Below are positions 34,131-42,460 of a DNA stretch of 64,000 nucleotides, in pieces. This stretch comes from an uncultured Prevotellaceae bacterium. Its GTDB lineage: Bacteria; Bacteroidota; Bacteroidia; Bacteroidales; Bacteroidaceae. Position 1 is the stretch's first letter, and every line of letters starts with the position of its first letter. The notes under the pieces were generated by a model. It had not been told where the DNA came from, searched no databases, and saw only the letters and a list, made by a program, of their open reading frames with translations. The position numbers were made by a program, and so were the translations under genes. Location: positions 1-64,000 of the forward strand of contig CAMVKN010000006.1 of assembly GCA_947168045.1 (NCBI GenBank), read 5' to 3'.

Positions 34131-34304
34131 TATAAAAAGCGTAAGAACATTGCTACGTCCTTACTGGAGGCCCTGACAAAGCCTTATAACGGAGACATAA
34201 CGACATCCTCACGCCTGATTCGTGTGGAGTCGGCTTAGCTTCATTCCGTTATAGTCGAATTGTCAGGTTCCCAGTAACAAGAATAAGCACTAAACTCACA
34301 TTTC
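34131..34304 (-). ncRNA. Structured ncRNA, 6S-RNA-like rod, with own promoter and terminator
   Basis: Nested stems ttactgg/ccagtaa, cctgaca/tgtcagg, tataacgga/tccgttata, apical cgac-atcc-t-cacg/cgtg-t-gga-gtcg; minus-strand TTTG-N19-TATCTTTG at 34310-34340; GTAAG..CTTAC stem plus U-run at the 3' end. Confidence 0.7.
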
Positions 34305-34309
34305 GGGTA

Positions 34310-34317
34310 CAAAGATA
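34310..34317 (-). promoter_or_regulatory. Promoter (TATCTTTG, with TTTG 19 nt further upstream) for the 34131-34304 ncRNA
   Basis: minus strand: TTTG tgaaatcagataaaaagtg TATCTTTG. Confidence 0.7.
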
Positions 34318-34496
34318 CACTTTTTATCTGATTTCACAAAATAAATAGTTGCCTTTTTTTTGATGTTTCTTTTTTAATTTGAAATATACCCTACGTAGAT
34401 GAGTTGCTTGTCGCAGAGTAAGTGTTACAGAACATGTGGACAGCATAGTGCTACTGGTGCTACTGCCACTACTGGAACCCGCTTTCTGCTCATAAC

Positions 34497-34556
34497 GCAT
34501 GAAGATAATTCAGCCAGGCATGGAGATAATTCAGCCAGGCATGGAGATAATTTCAT
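34497..34556 (+). repeat. 21-bp tandem repeat gcatggagataattcagccag (about 2.8 units)
   Basis: Read directly. Confidence 0.85.
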
Positions 34557-34924
34557 AACTCGGCACTTTACGGGATTATCTCATGGAGTTAGCATTGAAT
34601 TCTCACGATAATTTTGTGTTAACTCGGTTCTTGAACCCAACTCGGTCATTAGGCTGTTACGCGCTAACACGCTTTCTTTTTGTCATCTGCCCCGCCGCTT
34701 TTCGATTACAATGGAACCCCATTGCGCACTCAAAGCAGCAGGACATCTGTTCAATAATAAAGGATATCATCTCCATGACTTATCATCTCCATTGGCTGAG
34801 TAGCACCAGTAGCATCAGTAGCGCCTATGAACAACCGTAGGGGGGGTAGGGTGGCGAAATTGTTAAAACCATGTATGGAATGTTAATATCGTGTTAACGT
34901 CTTGTGCGAGGGTAGGCGAGGTCT

Positions 34925-34932
34925 TACCTTTG
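34925..34932 (+). promoter_or_regulatory. Bacteroidetes -7 element TACCTTTG upstream of the VirE-like gene
   Basis: TAnnTTTG about 25 nt before ATG 34957. Confidence 0.5.
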
Positions 34933-34956
34933 CGCGCAAAACAAATATTCAAGCCT

Positions 34957-36483
34957 ATGTCATCCATCACTAACACTTTCCGCATCTGGGTCTCACGTGC
35001 CCGTACATTCTTCCGTAGCCAGTCTACCCCTCAGAACAACGCCCCTCAGAACAACGCCCCCCAATCCAACGTTTCCCAGCCCAACGCTCCCCAGTCCAGC
35101 ACCCTTCTACAGGAGGCTGTCGCTGCCATTGCTGGCCTCAATGCCGCAGTGGCCGCCCTGAAGGCTGAGATGCAGGAGATGAAAAAGGAGGCAAAAAAGA
35201 CCGCGGGAGGGAGCGGGGCTGGGTCTACCGGGGGAGGGTCTACCGGGGGTGGGTCTGCTGCCTCTCGTGCCGCCGTCATCCGTTTCAACAAGCAATTCCT
35301 TGCTGACCATTACGACCTGCGTTACAACATACTGAAGAAGACCACCGAGTTCCGTCCGAAGCCCTCCGCCGACAAATCTATATCCTCCCCTCCCCTTGGG
35401 GGAGGGGTCAGGGGAGAGGTTGTCGGGGGAGAGGTTGTCGGGGCAGGGTCCTGGCTCCCCCTCACCGACCGCGACGTGAACCGCATGACCGTTGAGCAGC
35501 TGGAGGCTGGTGGCGGCAGCTGGAGCTACGGCATGAAGCTCTGTCTGGAGTCGAGCGCCGTGCCGGCCTACAACCCTGTCACGGCATGGCTGCAGGGCTG
35601 TCCTGAGTGGGACGGCCACGACCATATCGGCGACCTGGCCCGTCGTGTGCCTACCACCTACGACCGCTGGCCACTGTTCTTCCATCGCTGGATGCTCGCC
35701 ATGGTGGCGCAGGCCAAGGGCATGAACACCATGGGCAACTCGATGGTGCCCCTGCTCATCGGAGGGCAGGGACTGCGCAAGACCACCTTCTGTCGCTCGC
35801 TGCTGCCGCCTGAGCTGCGCGAGTATTTCATGGACGACATCAAGATGGACAGTGCAGAGCAGGTGGAGCGCGTCCTGGCGAGGATGTGGCTGGTGTGCAT
35901 CGACGAATACAACGCCAAGACGCCGCGCGAGCAGGCGAAGATCAAGCGTCTGCTGACGGAGAAGGACGTGCAGGTGCGCCGCCCGCGCTCCGACGAGTAC
36001 CGTCTGGTGCCGCGTCTGGCCTCGTTCATCGCTACCACCAACGACACCACGCCGCTACCCTCGGGCGACGGCACCCGCCGCTACCTCTGCGTCGAGGTGG
36101 AGGGCACCATCGACCTCGATAGCCCCATCGACTATCCGCAGCTCTATGCCCAGGCATTGGCAGAGCTGAGCACCGACGGCTGCCGCTGGTGGTTCACCGC
36201 CGACGACGAGGCTGAGATACAGCGCCATAACCTTCCCTATCAACAGGCCTCGCCCTTAGAGACGCTGCTGCCCTCGCTCTTTGCACCCACCACCGACCGC
36301 CAGCGTGCGAACCTATGGCAGGTGCAAGCGGTGCAGAAGGTGCTCGCCGAGCAGCTCCGCAATGCTGACGTCCCCAACCTGCGCCAGCTCGCCGATGCCA
36401 TGAAGGCACTGCGCTGGCCGCAGGGAGCCGCCTGCGGCACCCGCGGTTACTATCTGGTGAGGAAGGAGCACGTCAATGACTAA
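34957..36483 (+). CDS. VirE/VapE-like (DUF3874-type) ATPase without a visible primase domain; N-terminal low complexity
   Basis: LLIGGQGLRKTTFCRSLLP Walker A, WLVCIDEYNA, ASFIATTNDTTPLPSGDGTRRYLCVEV; start placed after the promoter at 34925. Confidence 0.8.
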   Translation: MSSITNTFRIWVSRARTFFRSQSTPQNNAPQNNAPQSNVSQPNAPQSSTLLQEAVAAIAGLNAAVAALKAEMQEMKKEAKKTAGGSGAGSTGGGSTGGGSAASRAAVIRFNKQFLADHYDLRYNILKKTTEFRPKPSADKSISSPPLGGGVRGEVVGGEVVGAGSWLPLTDRDVNRMTVEQLEAGGGSWSYGMKLCLESSAVPAYNPVTAWLQGCPEWDGHDHIGDLARRVPTTYDRWPLFFHRWMLAMVAQAKGMNTMGNSMVPLLIGGQGLRKTTFCRSLLPPELREYFMDDIKMDSAEQVERVLARMWLVCIDEYNAKTPREQAKIKRLLTEKDVQVRRPRSDEYRLVPRLASFIATTNDTTPLPSGDGTRRYLCVEVEGTIDLDSPIDYPQLYAQALAELSTDGCRWWFTADDEAEIQRHNLPYQQASPLETLLPSLFAPTTDRQRANLWQVQAVQKVLAEQLRNADVPNLRQLADAMKALRWPQGAACGTRGYYLVRKEHVND

Positions 36484-36510
36484 CTTTAACATATAGTTTA
36501 ACCGTTAAAA

Positions 36511-36562
36511 AATAACTTGGTATTTTTCGGGGGTACGTACCTACGAATCGTACCAAGTTATT
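36511..36562. terminator. Inverted repeat after the VirE-like gene
   Basis: 12-bp perfect arms AATAACTTGGTA / TACCAAGTTATT. Confidence 0.6.
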
Positions 36563-36581
36563 ATTTGCATATTTGAATCAA

Positions 36582-36649
36582 TTATTTCTGAACACTAAGA
36601 AAAAATCGGAATAGCCTTGGCGGTTCCGATTTTTGTTTGTACCTTTGCA
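36582..36649 (+). repeat. 68-bp terminator-promoter direct repeat, copy A
   Basis: ttatttctgaacactaagaaaaaatcggaatagccttggcggttccgatttttgtttgtacctttgca; 1 difference from copy B. Confidence 0.95.
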
Positions 36650-36698
36650 ACCAGACTTCGCAATTAGTACTCGCGGAGACCAACATAACCCAAGCAAA

Positions 36699-36833
36699 AT
36701 GATACGAGAATATTCACAACAACGGTCAAAGGAAGAAATCATAGAGGGTTTTAAACAGGCAGTGAGGCGCAAGAATGAGTGGCTGGCAGCCCACAATATG
36801 AATGCGCTGGTAATAACAGATACTGAGGCATAA
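36699..36833 (+). CDS. Small hypothetical protein MIREYSQQRSKEEIIEGFKQAVRRKNEWLAAHNMNALVITDTEA
   Basis: Start just downstream of the copy A promoter; 4-nt gap to the next ORF. Confidence 0.55.
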   Translation: MIREYSQQRSKEEIIEGFKQAVRRKNEWLAAHNMNALVITDTEA

Positions 36834-36837
36834 AGCT

Positions 36838-37335
36838 ATGCATGCCCTCAATCTGGAAACACTAAACTTAAAGGCTCCCTATTTAGTAGAGTGTCAGAAT
36901 GAATCTGACTATACTTTTAAGACGGATTTTGGCGTCAACTGTATAGTTAGTTTTATGGATGACTATACCATCTGGCAAGAGGGGGCGTATCAATTCATAA
37001 TTGGTAATGAGAACAATACCAGTTCACCAAACGACTATAAGCTGCGTGATACAATAATATGTATCATTGAAGCTTTCTTCGAAGCTAATCCAGACATTCT
37101 TTTATATGTATGTGAGACTGGTGACGGGAAGGAAGCTTTCCGTAACCGCCTTTTTATGCGTTGGATGAATGAATATATTGGAAAAGAGAGCTTTATCGTC
37201 GACCATTTCGAAATAAAGGCCGAGGGAGTCACTAATTTTGCAGCAATCATTATACAACGATCAAACCCTGATGCTGTTGCTATCATTAATGAATTCCATG
37301 AGTATTTAGAGTTGCTTAGGAAACCAGAAGAATAA
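36838..37335 (+). CDS. Bacteroidetes hypothetical protein (DUF6169-like, from memory)
   Basis: Intact 165-aa ORF coupled to the preceding small ORF, e.g. LLYVCETGDGKEAFRNRLFMRWMNEY. Confidence 0.65.
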   Translation: MHALNLETLNLKAPYLVECQNESDYTFKTDFGVNCIVSFMDDYTIWQEGAYQFIIGNENNTSSPNDYKLRDTIICIIEAFFEANPDILLYVCETGDGKEAFRNRLFMRWMNEYIGKESFIVDHFEIKAEGVTNFAAIIIQRSNPDAVAIINEFHEYLELLRKPEE

Positions 37336-37346
37336 ATAACAGAGTT

Positions 37347-37414
37347 TTATTTCTGAACACTAAGAAAAAATCGGAATAGCCTTGGCGGTTCCGATTTTTG
37401 TTTGTATCTTTGCA
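37347..37414 (+). repeat. 68-bp terminator-promoter direct repeat, copy B
   Basis: Same 68 bp as 36582-36649 with tatctttg instead of tacctttg; 765 bp apart. Confidence 0.95.
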
Positions 37415-37417
37415 CCG

Positions 37418-37619
37418 TCGTTCATGTGGAGACACAAAGGACGGCAGACATCTTATTGCTCAATTCCCAACCGAAACTGCAACATCGAACAAGGAATTAG
37501 AAGAGCAAAGCTTAATCCAGTTGGAGCATGCGCCATGGTGCGCAGGCTTCGGCGTATTGGATTAAGCGGGTTGTTGCAGACCTCGGTTGGGATACGGTGA
37601 GGTCTGCGCTTTTCTTTTA
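37418..37619 (+). ncRNA. Structured leader RNA, copy 1, with terminator/antiterminator architecture
   Basis: P1 CCCAACCGA..CTGCAAC (37466-37483) / GTTGCAG..TCGGTTGGG (37573-37591), P2 GCTTAATCCA/TGGATTAAGC (37510/37558), P3 TGCGC/GCGCA, terminator GCAGACCTC/GAGGTCTGC (37576/37599) + TTTTCTTTT. Confidence 0.75.
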
Positions 37620-37714
37620 TAATAAGGTTATTGCGCAGCAACCGACAAAAAGTCGAGCGAAGACAGACATCTAAACAGAGATGATTATTAACCATATTAT
37701 AAAAACAAAACACT

Positions 37715-39745
37715 ATGAAAAGATCTTTACTTAAAACAATGCTCCTGCTATGCGCCCTCATAGTGGGAATGAGTAGTGCGTGGGCAGAGGAAGAAACAAT
37801 AACTTTCCCCACGTCTTCAACAAACGTGGACTGTTCTTCTTTGGGTGTTAGTGTAACAGGAACACATGTGTCTGTTACTATATCAAAGGGGACGAGTTCT
37901 TACCTTGCAACTAATACAGATGGTACACGTATCTATAATGGAAATAGTATGGTGTTTACCTCGACAGACAAAAAAATTTCTAAAATTGTTTTTGCATATA
38001 AAAGAAATAAAAAACAGACAAATGGCGTATCTGCTAATGTTGGTTCATTTACTAATAAATTTACAGTAGGAAACAGCCAAGCATCAAATCTTTCTGCAAC
38101 GTGGGAAGCAAGTGATAACGAAACGGCTAGTGTTACATTTACTGTTGGGAGTGGTTCTGGTAATTATGCCCTTGAGTCAGCTGAGGTAACATTTGTAGAG
38201 GCCGTTGCTCCTACTCACACCGTTACGTTTAGTGTGAACGGTACCACAACGACAGCCACCGTTGCTGAGGGTGCAGCCATTGAATTCCCCAATAATCCTG
38301 CTGATATTAACGGCATGAAGTTCGTGGGCTGGTACACCGATGAATATACTCATGCAACAGATGCTCCATCTTTTGTTACGTCTGCCACGATGGGGGACAG
38401 CGACGTGACTTATTATGCTGTATTTGCTGAGGCAGAAGCAACAGGACAAACAGTTGAAACAAAAACGCAGACGTTACAGTATGACACTTGGACGTATAGT
38501 GGGACTACAACTAACATGACATCTTATCGTTTATTTGCTGAAAACAGCTATATCGAGTCTGCCTCTTTCGACTTGAGCAAACTTTCGAAAGTCATAGTTT
38601 ATGCAGGTACTTATGGCACTTTATCATCTGCAAATAAGAAAGTAACCGTTACTGCTGGTGAGACTACCTGGGGCAGTGCTACTTTGACAACTAATAGCGC
38701 AACAACACAAAATACTATAACCAGTAACACATCACTTTCAGAAAGTGGCAACTTACATATTGTTGCAGGTGGGGGCGATGGTGATAATAATGGTATTCGT
38801 ATCTCTAAGGTAGAGATCTTTACGAATGAACCGGTTTTTGATTATAGCAACTATTGCACAACAGTACCATCACCTGCGATTACCCTCAGCACTAATTTGG
38901 TTGAGGCTACAGCTGACGGGACAGAAAGTACCACCATCAACGTGACCTACACAGCTATTGAAACCAGCGTTGGAGTCGACTTTGTTTGGTACACAGATGA
39001 AACAGCTAATACAGCTATTACAGATGATGATGAACCCGACTGGCTTATACCTGAAATCAATTCAAGCAATAACTTGGCATTTCTTTTTGAAGAAAACACA
39101 GGTGCAGCACGCACGGCCTATATGAAGGTCTATGCCCTCGACGTCAATGGTGAAGATGTTTATTCAGAGCTGATTACCATCACCCAGGCAGCTGCCACTC
39201 TGCCTATTACCGTTTCCGAAGCTGGCTGGGCAACCTTCGCCCCCACGCAGAACGTGTCGTTCGACCCTGAGGTGATGTCTGTTTACGTGGTGACAAATGC
39301 TACGACGACGAGTGCTACGCTGCAGTCGGTGTCTTCAGTGCCTGCTAACACGCCCGTACTGATTTGCGCCGAGGCTGGAACCTATGGTCTCCCAGTGGTT
39401 GATGCTGCTACAGCTCCTACTACCAACCTTCTCCAAGTCAGCAACGGCTCAATCGTTGGCAATGGCTCCACCATCTACAGTTTGGCTAAGATTGATGATG
39501 TAGGCTTCTACCTCGTAGGCAATGGCGTGACCATTCCCGCAGGCAAGTGCTATCTGGACATAGGCACGCAGGGGCAAGGCAATGCCCGTGCATTCCTGAC
39601 CCTTGGTGGCAACACCGAGACTGGCATCACCACGGTGGCTGCTGACGCTGCCGATGGCAACATCTATGACCTAACGGGTCGCCGCGTCTCTGGTGTGGCT
39701 CGTGGCCTGTACATCGTCAACGGCAAGAAGGTCGTGCTGAAATAA
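37715..39745 (+). CDS. Secreted surface protein with InlB-like repeat and GLYIVNGKKVVLK tail
   Basis: Signal peptide MKRSLLKTMLLLCALIVGMSSAWA; GMKFVGWYTDEYTHA; C-terminal YDLTGRRVSGVARGLYIVNGKKVVLK. Confidence 0.75.
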   Translation: MKRSLLKTMLLLCALIVGMSSAWAEEETITFPTSSTNVDCSSLGVSVTGTHVSVTISKGTSSYLATNTDGTRIYNGNSMVFTSTDKKISKIVFAYKRNKKQTNGVSANVGSFTNKFTVGNSQASNLSATWEASDNETASVTFTVGSGSGNYALESAEVTFVEAVAPTHTVTFSVNGTTTTATVAEGAAIEFPNNPADINGMKFVGWYTDEYTHATDAPSFVTSATMGDSDVTYYAVFAEAEATGQTVETKTQTLQYDTWTYSGTTTNMTSYRLFAENSYIESASFDLSKLSKVIVYAGTYGTLSSANKKVTVTAGETTWGSATLTTNSATTQNTITSNTSLSESGNLHIVAGGGDGDNNGIRISKVEIFTNEPVFDYSNYCTTVPSPAITLSTNLVEATADGTESTTINVTYTAIETSVGVDFVWYTDETANTAITDDDEPDWLIPEINSSNNLAFLFEENTGAARTAYMKVYALDVNGEDVYSELITITQAAATLPITVSEAGWATFAPTQNVSFDPEVMSVYVVTNATTTSATLQSVSSVPANTPVLICAEAGTYGLPVVDAATAPTTNLLQVSNGSIVGNGSTIYSLAKIDDVGFYLVGNGVTIPAGKCYLDIGTQGQGNARAFLTLGGNTETGITTVAADAADGNIYDLTGRRVSGVARGLYIVNGKKVVLK

Positions 39746-39818
39746 TATTTATGAATCATTCGTGTTTAATTCGCGATCATTCGTGTTAAAAACAAAACAA
39801 AAGAAAGGAAATATAGTT

Positions 39819-39977
39819 ATGAAGAAGACATATATGCACCCCACAACGAGCATCGTCCGTGTGGAGACACAGCAGATGATTGCCGAGTCAGTGACAGTTA
39901 ATGGCTCAAAGACCATCAGTAACTCTAACCAGATTCTCTCCCGTGGTCGCAACAGCGACTGGGACGACGAGGATTAA
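39819..39977 (+). CDS. Small KxYxxP...WDD peptide
   Basis: MKKTYMHPTTSIVRVETQQMIAES...RNSDWDDED; same motifs as the other two cassettes. Confidence 0.65.
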   Translation: MKKTYMHPTTSIVRVETQQMIAESVTVNGSKTISNSNQILSRGRNSDWDDED

Positions 39978-39997
39978 CCCCGCTCATAACCTACACC

Positions 39998-40030
39998 GGC
40001 GGCACCGCGTGTGGTGCCGCCGGATGTATC
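39998..40030. terminator. Hairpin after the peptide gene
   Basis: CCGGCGGCACC gcgtgt GGTGCCGCCGG perfect 11-bp stem. Confidence 0.6.
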
Positions 40031-40175
40031 AATAATAGTTTTAAAATAAAGTAAGTTGCTGCCAGTGGTCCGTGAGGATGGTGCTGGCGGTTAGGAACAA
40101 AGAATGATGGCCACCGTCCGTGAGGATGGTGGCCATTTTTCAGTCGTTCAGCCGAGGGTGCGCCCTGCTCCGTGT

Positions 40176-41561
40176 TCACTTCCTCAGCACCTCTTCTGGG
40201 TAATAGATGGTGGTGCCTGGAGCCTCGTTGAATGGCTTCTCCTTCAGGAAGAGGCACAGGTGCAGTGTGTGCGTCTTGACGAATGGTAGCCTTGGCGCTA
40301 TTTCCTCTAACCTGTGTAGAAGTCTGGAAGCATCCTCCTTCCCAGTCCATTTACATTCTCCTATCAGGATGTGCTTTCCGTCAAAAGACTCCGCCACTAC
40401 ATCAAGTTCAACCGCTTTCGTTTCCTTCTTTTCCTTGTCCATGAGGATCGTCCCTTGCCATCTGTGTGCCATCTTGTAAGGTACACCGTCGATGATAGTT
40501 CCGCTGATATATTCTCTGCACAGACTTTCCCACACAGACGAAATGTGCTCGTTGAAGTGTTCCTTGATGAATGTTGAAACCACCTCGCTGCGCCTCATCT
40601 CTATATACGACCGATATGGCGTGATAAAGCGGAAATGGAAGCTCAGGAACGGGTCTTTTATCTTATAGAGACCTTTCTTGCTTTTTTTCTCGTCCTCGCC
40701 AAAAGGGATTTCCCTTTGGACATAGCCAAGGTCCTTTAGTTTGTTGAGTGGCTCAGTGATGTGGTTTGCGTCCTTACCAGCCCTTGCTGCTATCTCGGAC
40801 AGGCGGTTCGCTCCATTGCCAATGATGGTCAGCAAGGTGCTTGTCTGCACGGTGTCGCGCATGTCATCACGCAGCAGTCTTTGTGGCTCTTCTACGAGAA
40901 TGCCCTGCGGATGAAGCATGAGCCGGTCTATAGCCGTCCACATGTCTGGGTACTCGTTCCGAAGCTCCCAGTATCTTGGGATACCACCCCATAGTGAATA
41001 TTCCTCAACAGCTGCTACGGCGTTACAGTTCAAGGCATCCTGGATATATCCTGCTGGGATGGGTTGAAGCATGAAGTTTTCGTGTGCACGCCCGTATAGT
41101 GGCTCGCGGCTGTCAAGCACATAACCCCTCATCAGTTGCTGTGATGAGCCACAGATGATGAGGTCGAAGGTGAGTGATTTCTCGTCTATCAGTTTCTGCA
41201 GGATGGAAGGTAGCGCGGGACAGCTCTTCACTAAATAAGGAAATTCGTCGAGGCATACGGTGATTCTTCTCCCTATTTGGCGGCTGAGGCTCACGAACAG
41301 TGTTTCCCACGATGAATAGGTGGCACCGTCAAAGCCGCTGACAGTGGTGGATGCGATGTTGGCGAATAACTGTCGCTGTGACGCTTCCGAAGTCGTGTCG
41401 GCAAGGAAATAGATGTCACCACGCCTGAAGTCCAATACCTTCCTTATCAGCGTTGACTTTCCTATACGTCTGCGTCCCCAGATGACTATGAACTGTCGGT
41501 CACTGCGGTTCAATGCTTCTTGAAGCTGCTTTATCTCGCTGTCTCTGTCGATAAAATTCAT
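40176..41561 (-). CDS. ATP-binding protein, archaeal-ATPase/DUF234-like (start likely MNFIDRDSEI)
   Basis: FIVIWGRRRIGKSTLIRK, CLDEFPYLVKS, LIICGSSQQLM; C-terminal ILIGECKWTG nuclease-like motif. Confidence 0.85.
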   Translation of the reverse strand: MNFIDRDSEIKQLQEALNRSDRQFIVIWGRRRIGKSTLIRKVLDFRRGDIYFLADTTSEASQRQLFANIASTTVSGFDGATYSSWETLFVSLSRQIGRRITVCLDEFPYLVKSCPALPSILQKLIDEKSLTFDLIICGSSQQLMRGYVLDSREPLYGRAHENFMLQPIPAGYIQDALNCNAVAAVEEYSLWGGIPRYWELRNEYPDMWTAIDRLMLHPQGILVEEPQRLLRDDMRDTVQTSTLLTIIGNGANRLSEIAARAGKDANHITEPLNKLKDLGYVQREIPFGEDEKKSKKGLYKIKDPFLSFHFRFITPYRSYIEMRRSEVVSTFIKEHFNEHISSVWESLCREYISGTIIDGVPYKMAHRWQGTILMDKEKKETKAVELDVVAESFDGKHILIGECKWTGKEDASRLLHRLEEIAPRLPFVKTHTLHLCLFLKEKPFNEAPGTTIYYPEEVLRK

Positions 41562-41610
41562 AATATCTATAATTACCGAGTACAAAGGTAATCTTTTTAA
41601 ACGGTAATTC

Positions 41611-42450
41611 TCACTTCAGCCCGTTCCAATCCTGGCGGGGTACGAAGATGTTGATGTAGAGCGCTGAGCAGTTGTTGATGCGGTAGAGACCGTCGCCGCG
41701 CCACTGGCGCATGACGGTGACGGAGCGCTGGGGGGTGTTCCAGGCGTTGCCGCTGATGAGGTAGAGGTGGTAGCAGTAAGCCTGCAGAATCTCGCTCTCC
41801 TCAGCCCACCGTGCCTTCTGCCCGATGGTGATGTTCACCGTGTAGGGGTACTTGGGGTTGTAGCCGTTCTCCTTCGTGGCACCCTCGAGGATGGCGGCGG
41901 GCAGACAGCGCTGGGCGTAGCCGTCGCCGGCGGGGGCATGCTCGTTGGCCACCATGTGGTCGGGCAGCTGCCGCATGATCTCGTTGTAGCAGGTGCCGCC
42001 GGTGATGAGGGCTATGCACTGCTTGCCCACCTCATGGTCGCGGCCCCACAGCTCGAAGGCCATGGGCAGCATGGCGGTGACACCGTAGATGCTCTTGCCC
42101 AGGAACTCCTCGTAGACGGTGCGGAACTCCTCGTAGTCGGAGGGCACGTTGGTGAACGTCACCTTCGCCTTGCTGCTGGACATGTACTGCTCGGCATCGA
42201 TGTTACCGTCGATGGTGTAGGTGTGGTCTCCGTAGGTCATGGTGTTGCCGCTGACGTCCCAGTCGGCCGTCGTGGGCGCGCTGTAGGTCTCGTCGTCACT
42301 GTCGCTGTCGCTGGCAGACTGCCCTTCTGCTATGCCCTCCTTCAGGGCCTGGGCAACGTCCTTGGCGCCTTTGCTCGTGCAGGATGAAAGCACGGCTCCT
42401 CCTGCCACGATGAGTGACAGAAGGAGCAGTTGGGTAGAATGGCCCTTCAT
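41611..42450 (-). CDS. Hypothetical lipoprotein
   Basis: Lipobox AVLSSC; intact ORF. Confidence 0.6.
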   Translation of the reverse strand: MKGHSTQLLLLSLIVAGGAVLSSCTSKGAKDVAQALKEGIAEGQSASDSDSDDETYSAPTTADWDVSGNTMTYGDHTYTIDGNIDAEQYMSSSKAKVTFTNVPSDYEEFRTVYEEFLGKSIYGVTAMLPMAFELWGRDHEVGKQCIALITGGTCYNEIMRQLPDHMVANEHAPAGDGYAQRCLPAAILEGATKENGYNPKYPYTVNITIGQKARWAEESEILQAYCYHLYLISGNAWNTPQRSVTVMRQWRGDGLYRINNCSALYINIFVPRQDWNGLK

Positions 42451-42460
42451 AGTGACAGGG

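Noticed and set aside
34399-34840. ORFs 34399-34611 and 34583-34840
   Set aside because: Composed of tandem and inverted repeat sequence with no protein-like pattern
37510-37567. Integron attC-like site
   Set aside because: No integrase, no R-box consensus, and the second copy keeps the same promoter-leader-terminator layout, which fits an RNA better
37382-37600. 72-aa ORF MAVPIFVCIFAPSFMWRHKG...
   Set aside because: Lies across the terminator-promoter block and the structured leader RNA; start is upstream of the inferred TSS
32986-40100. Classic integrated mobile island
   Set aside because: No integrase, att repeats or transfer genes seen; only accessory genes and local repeats
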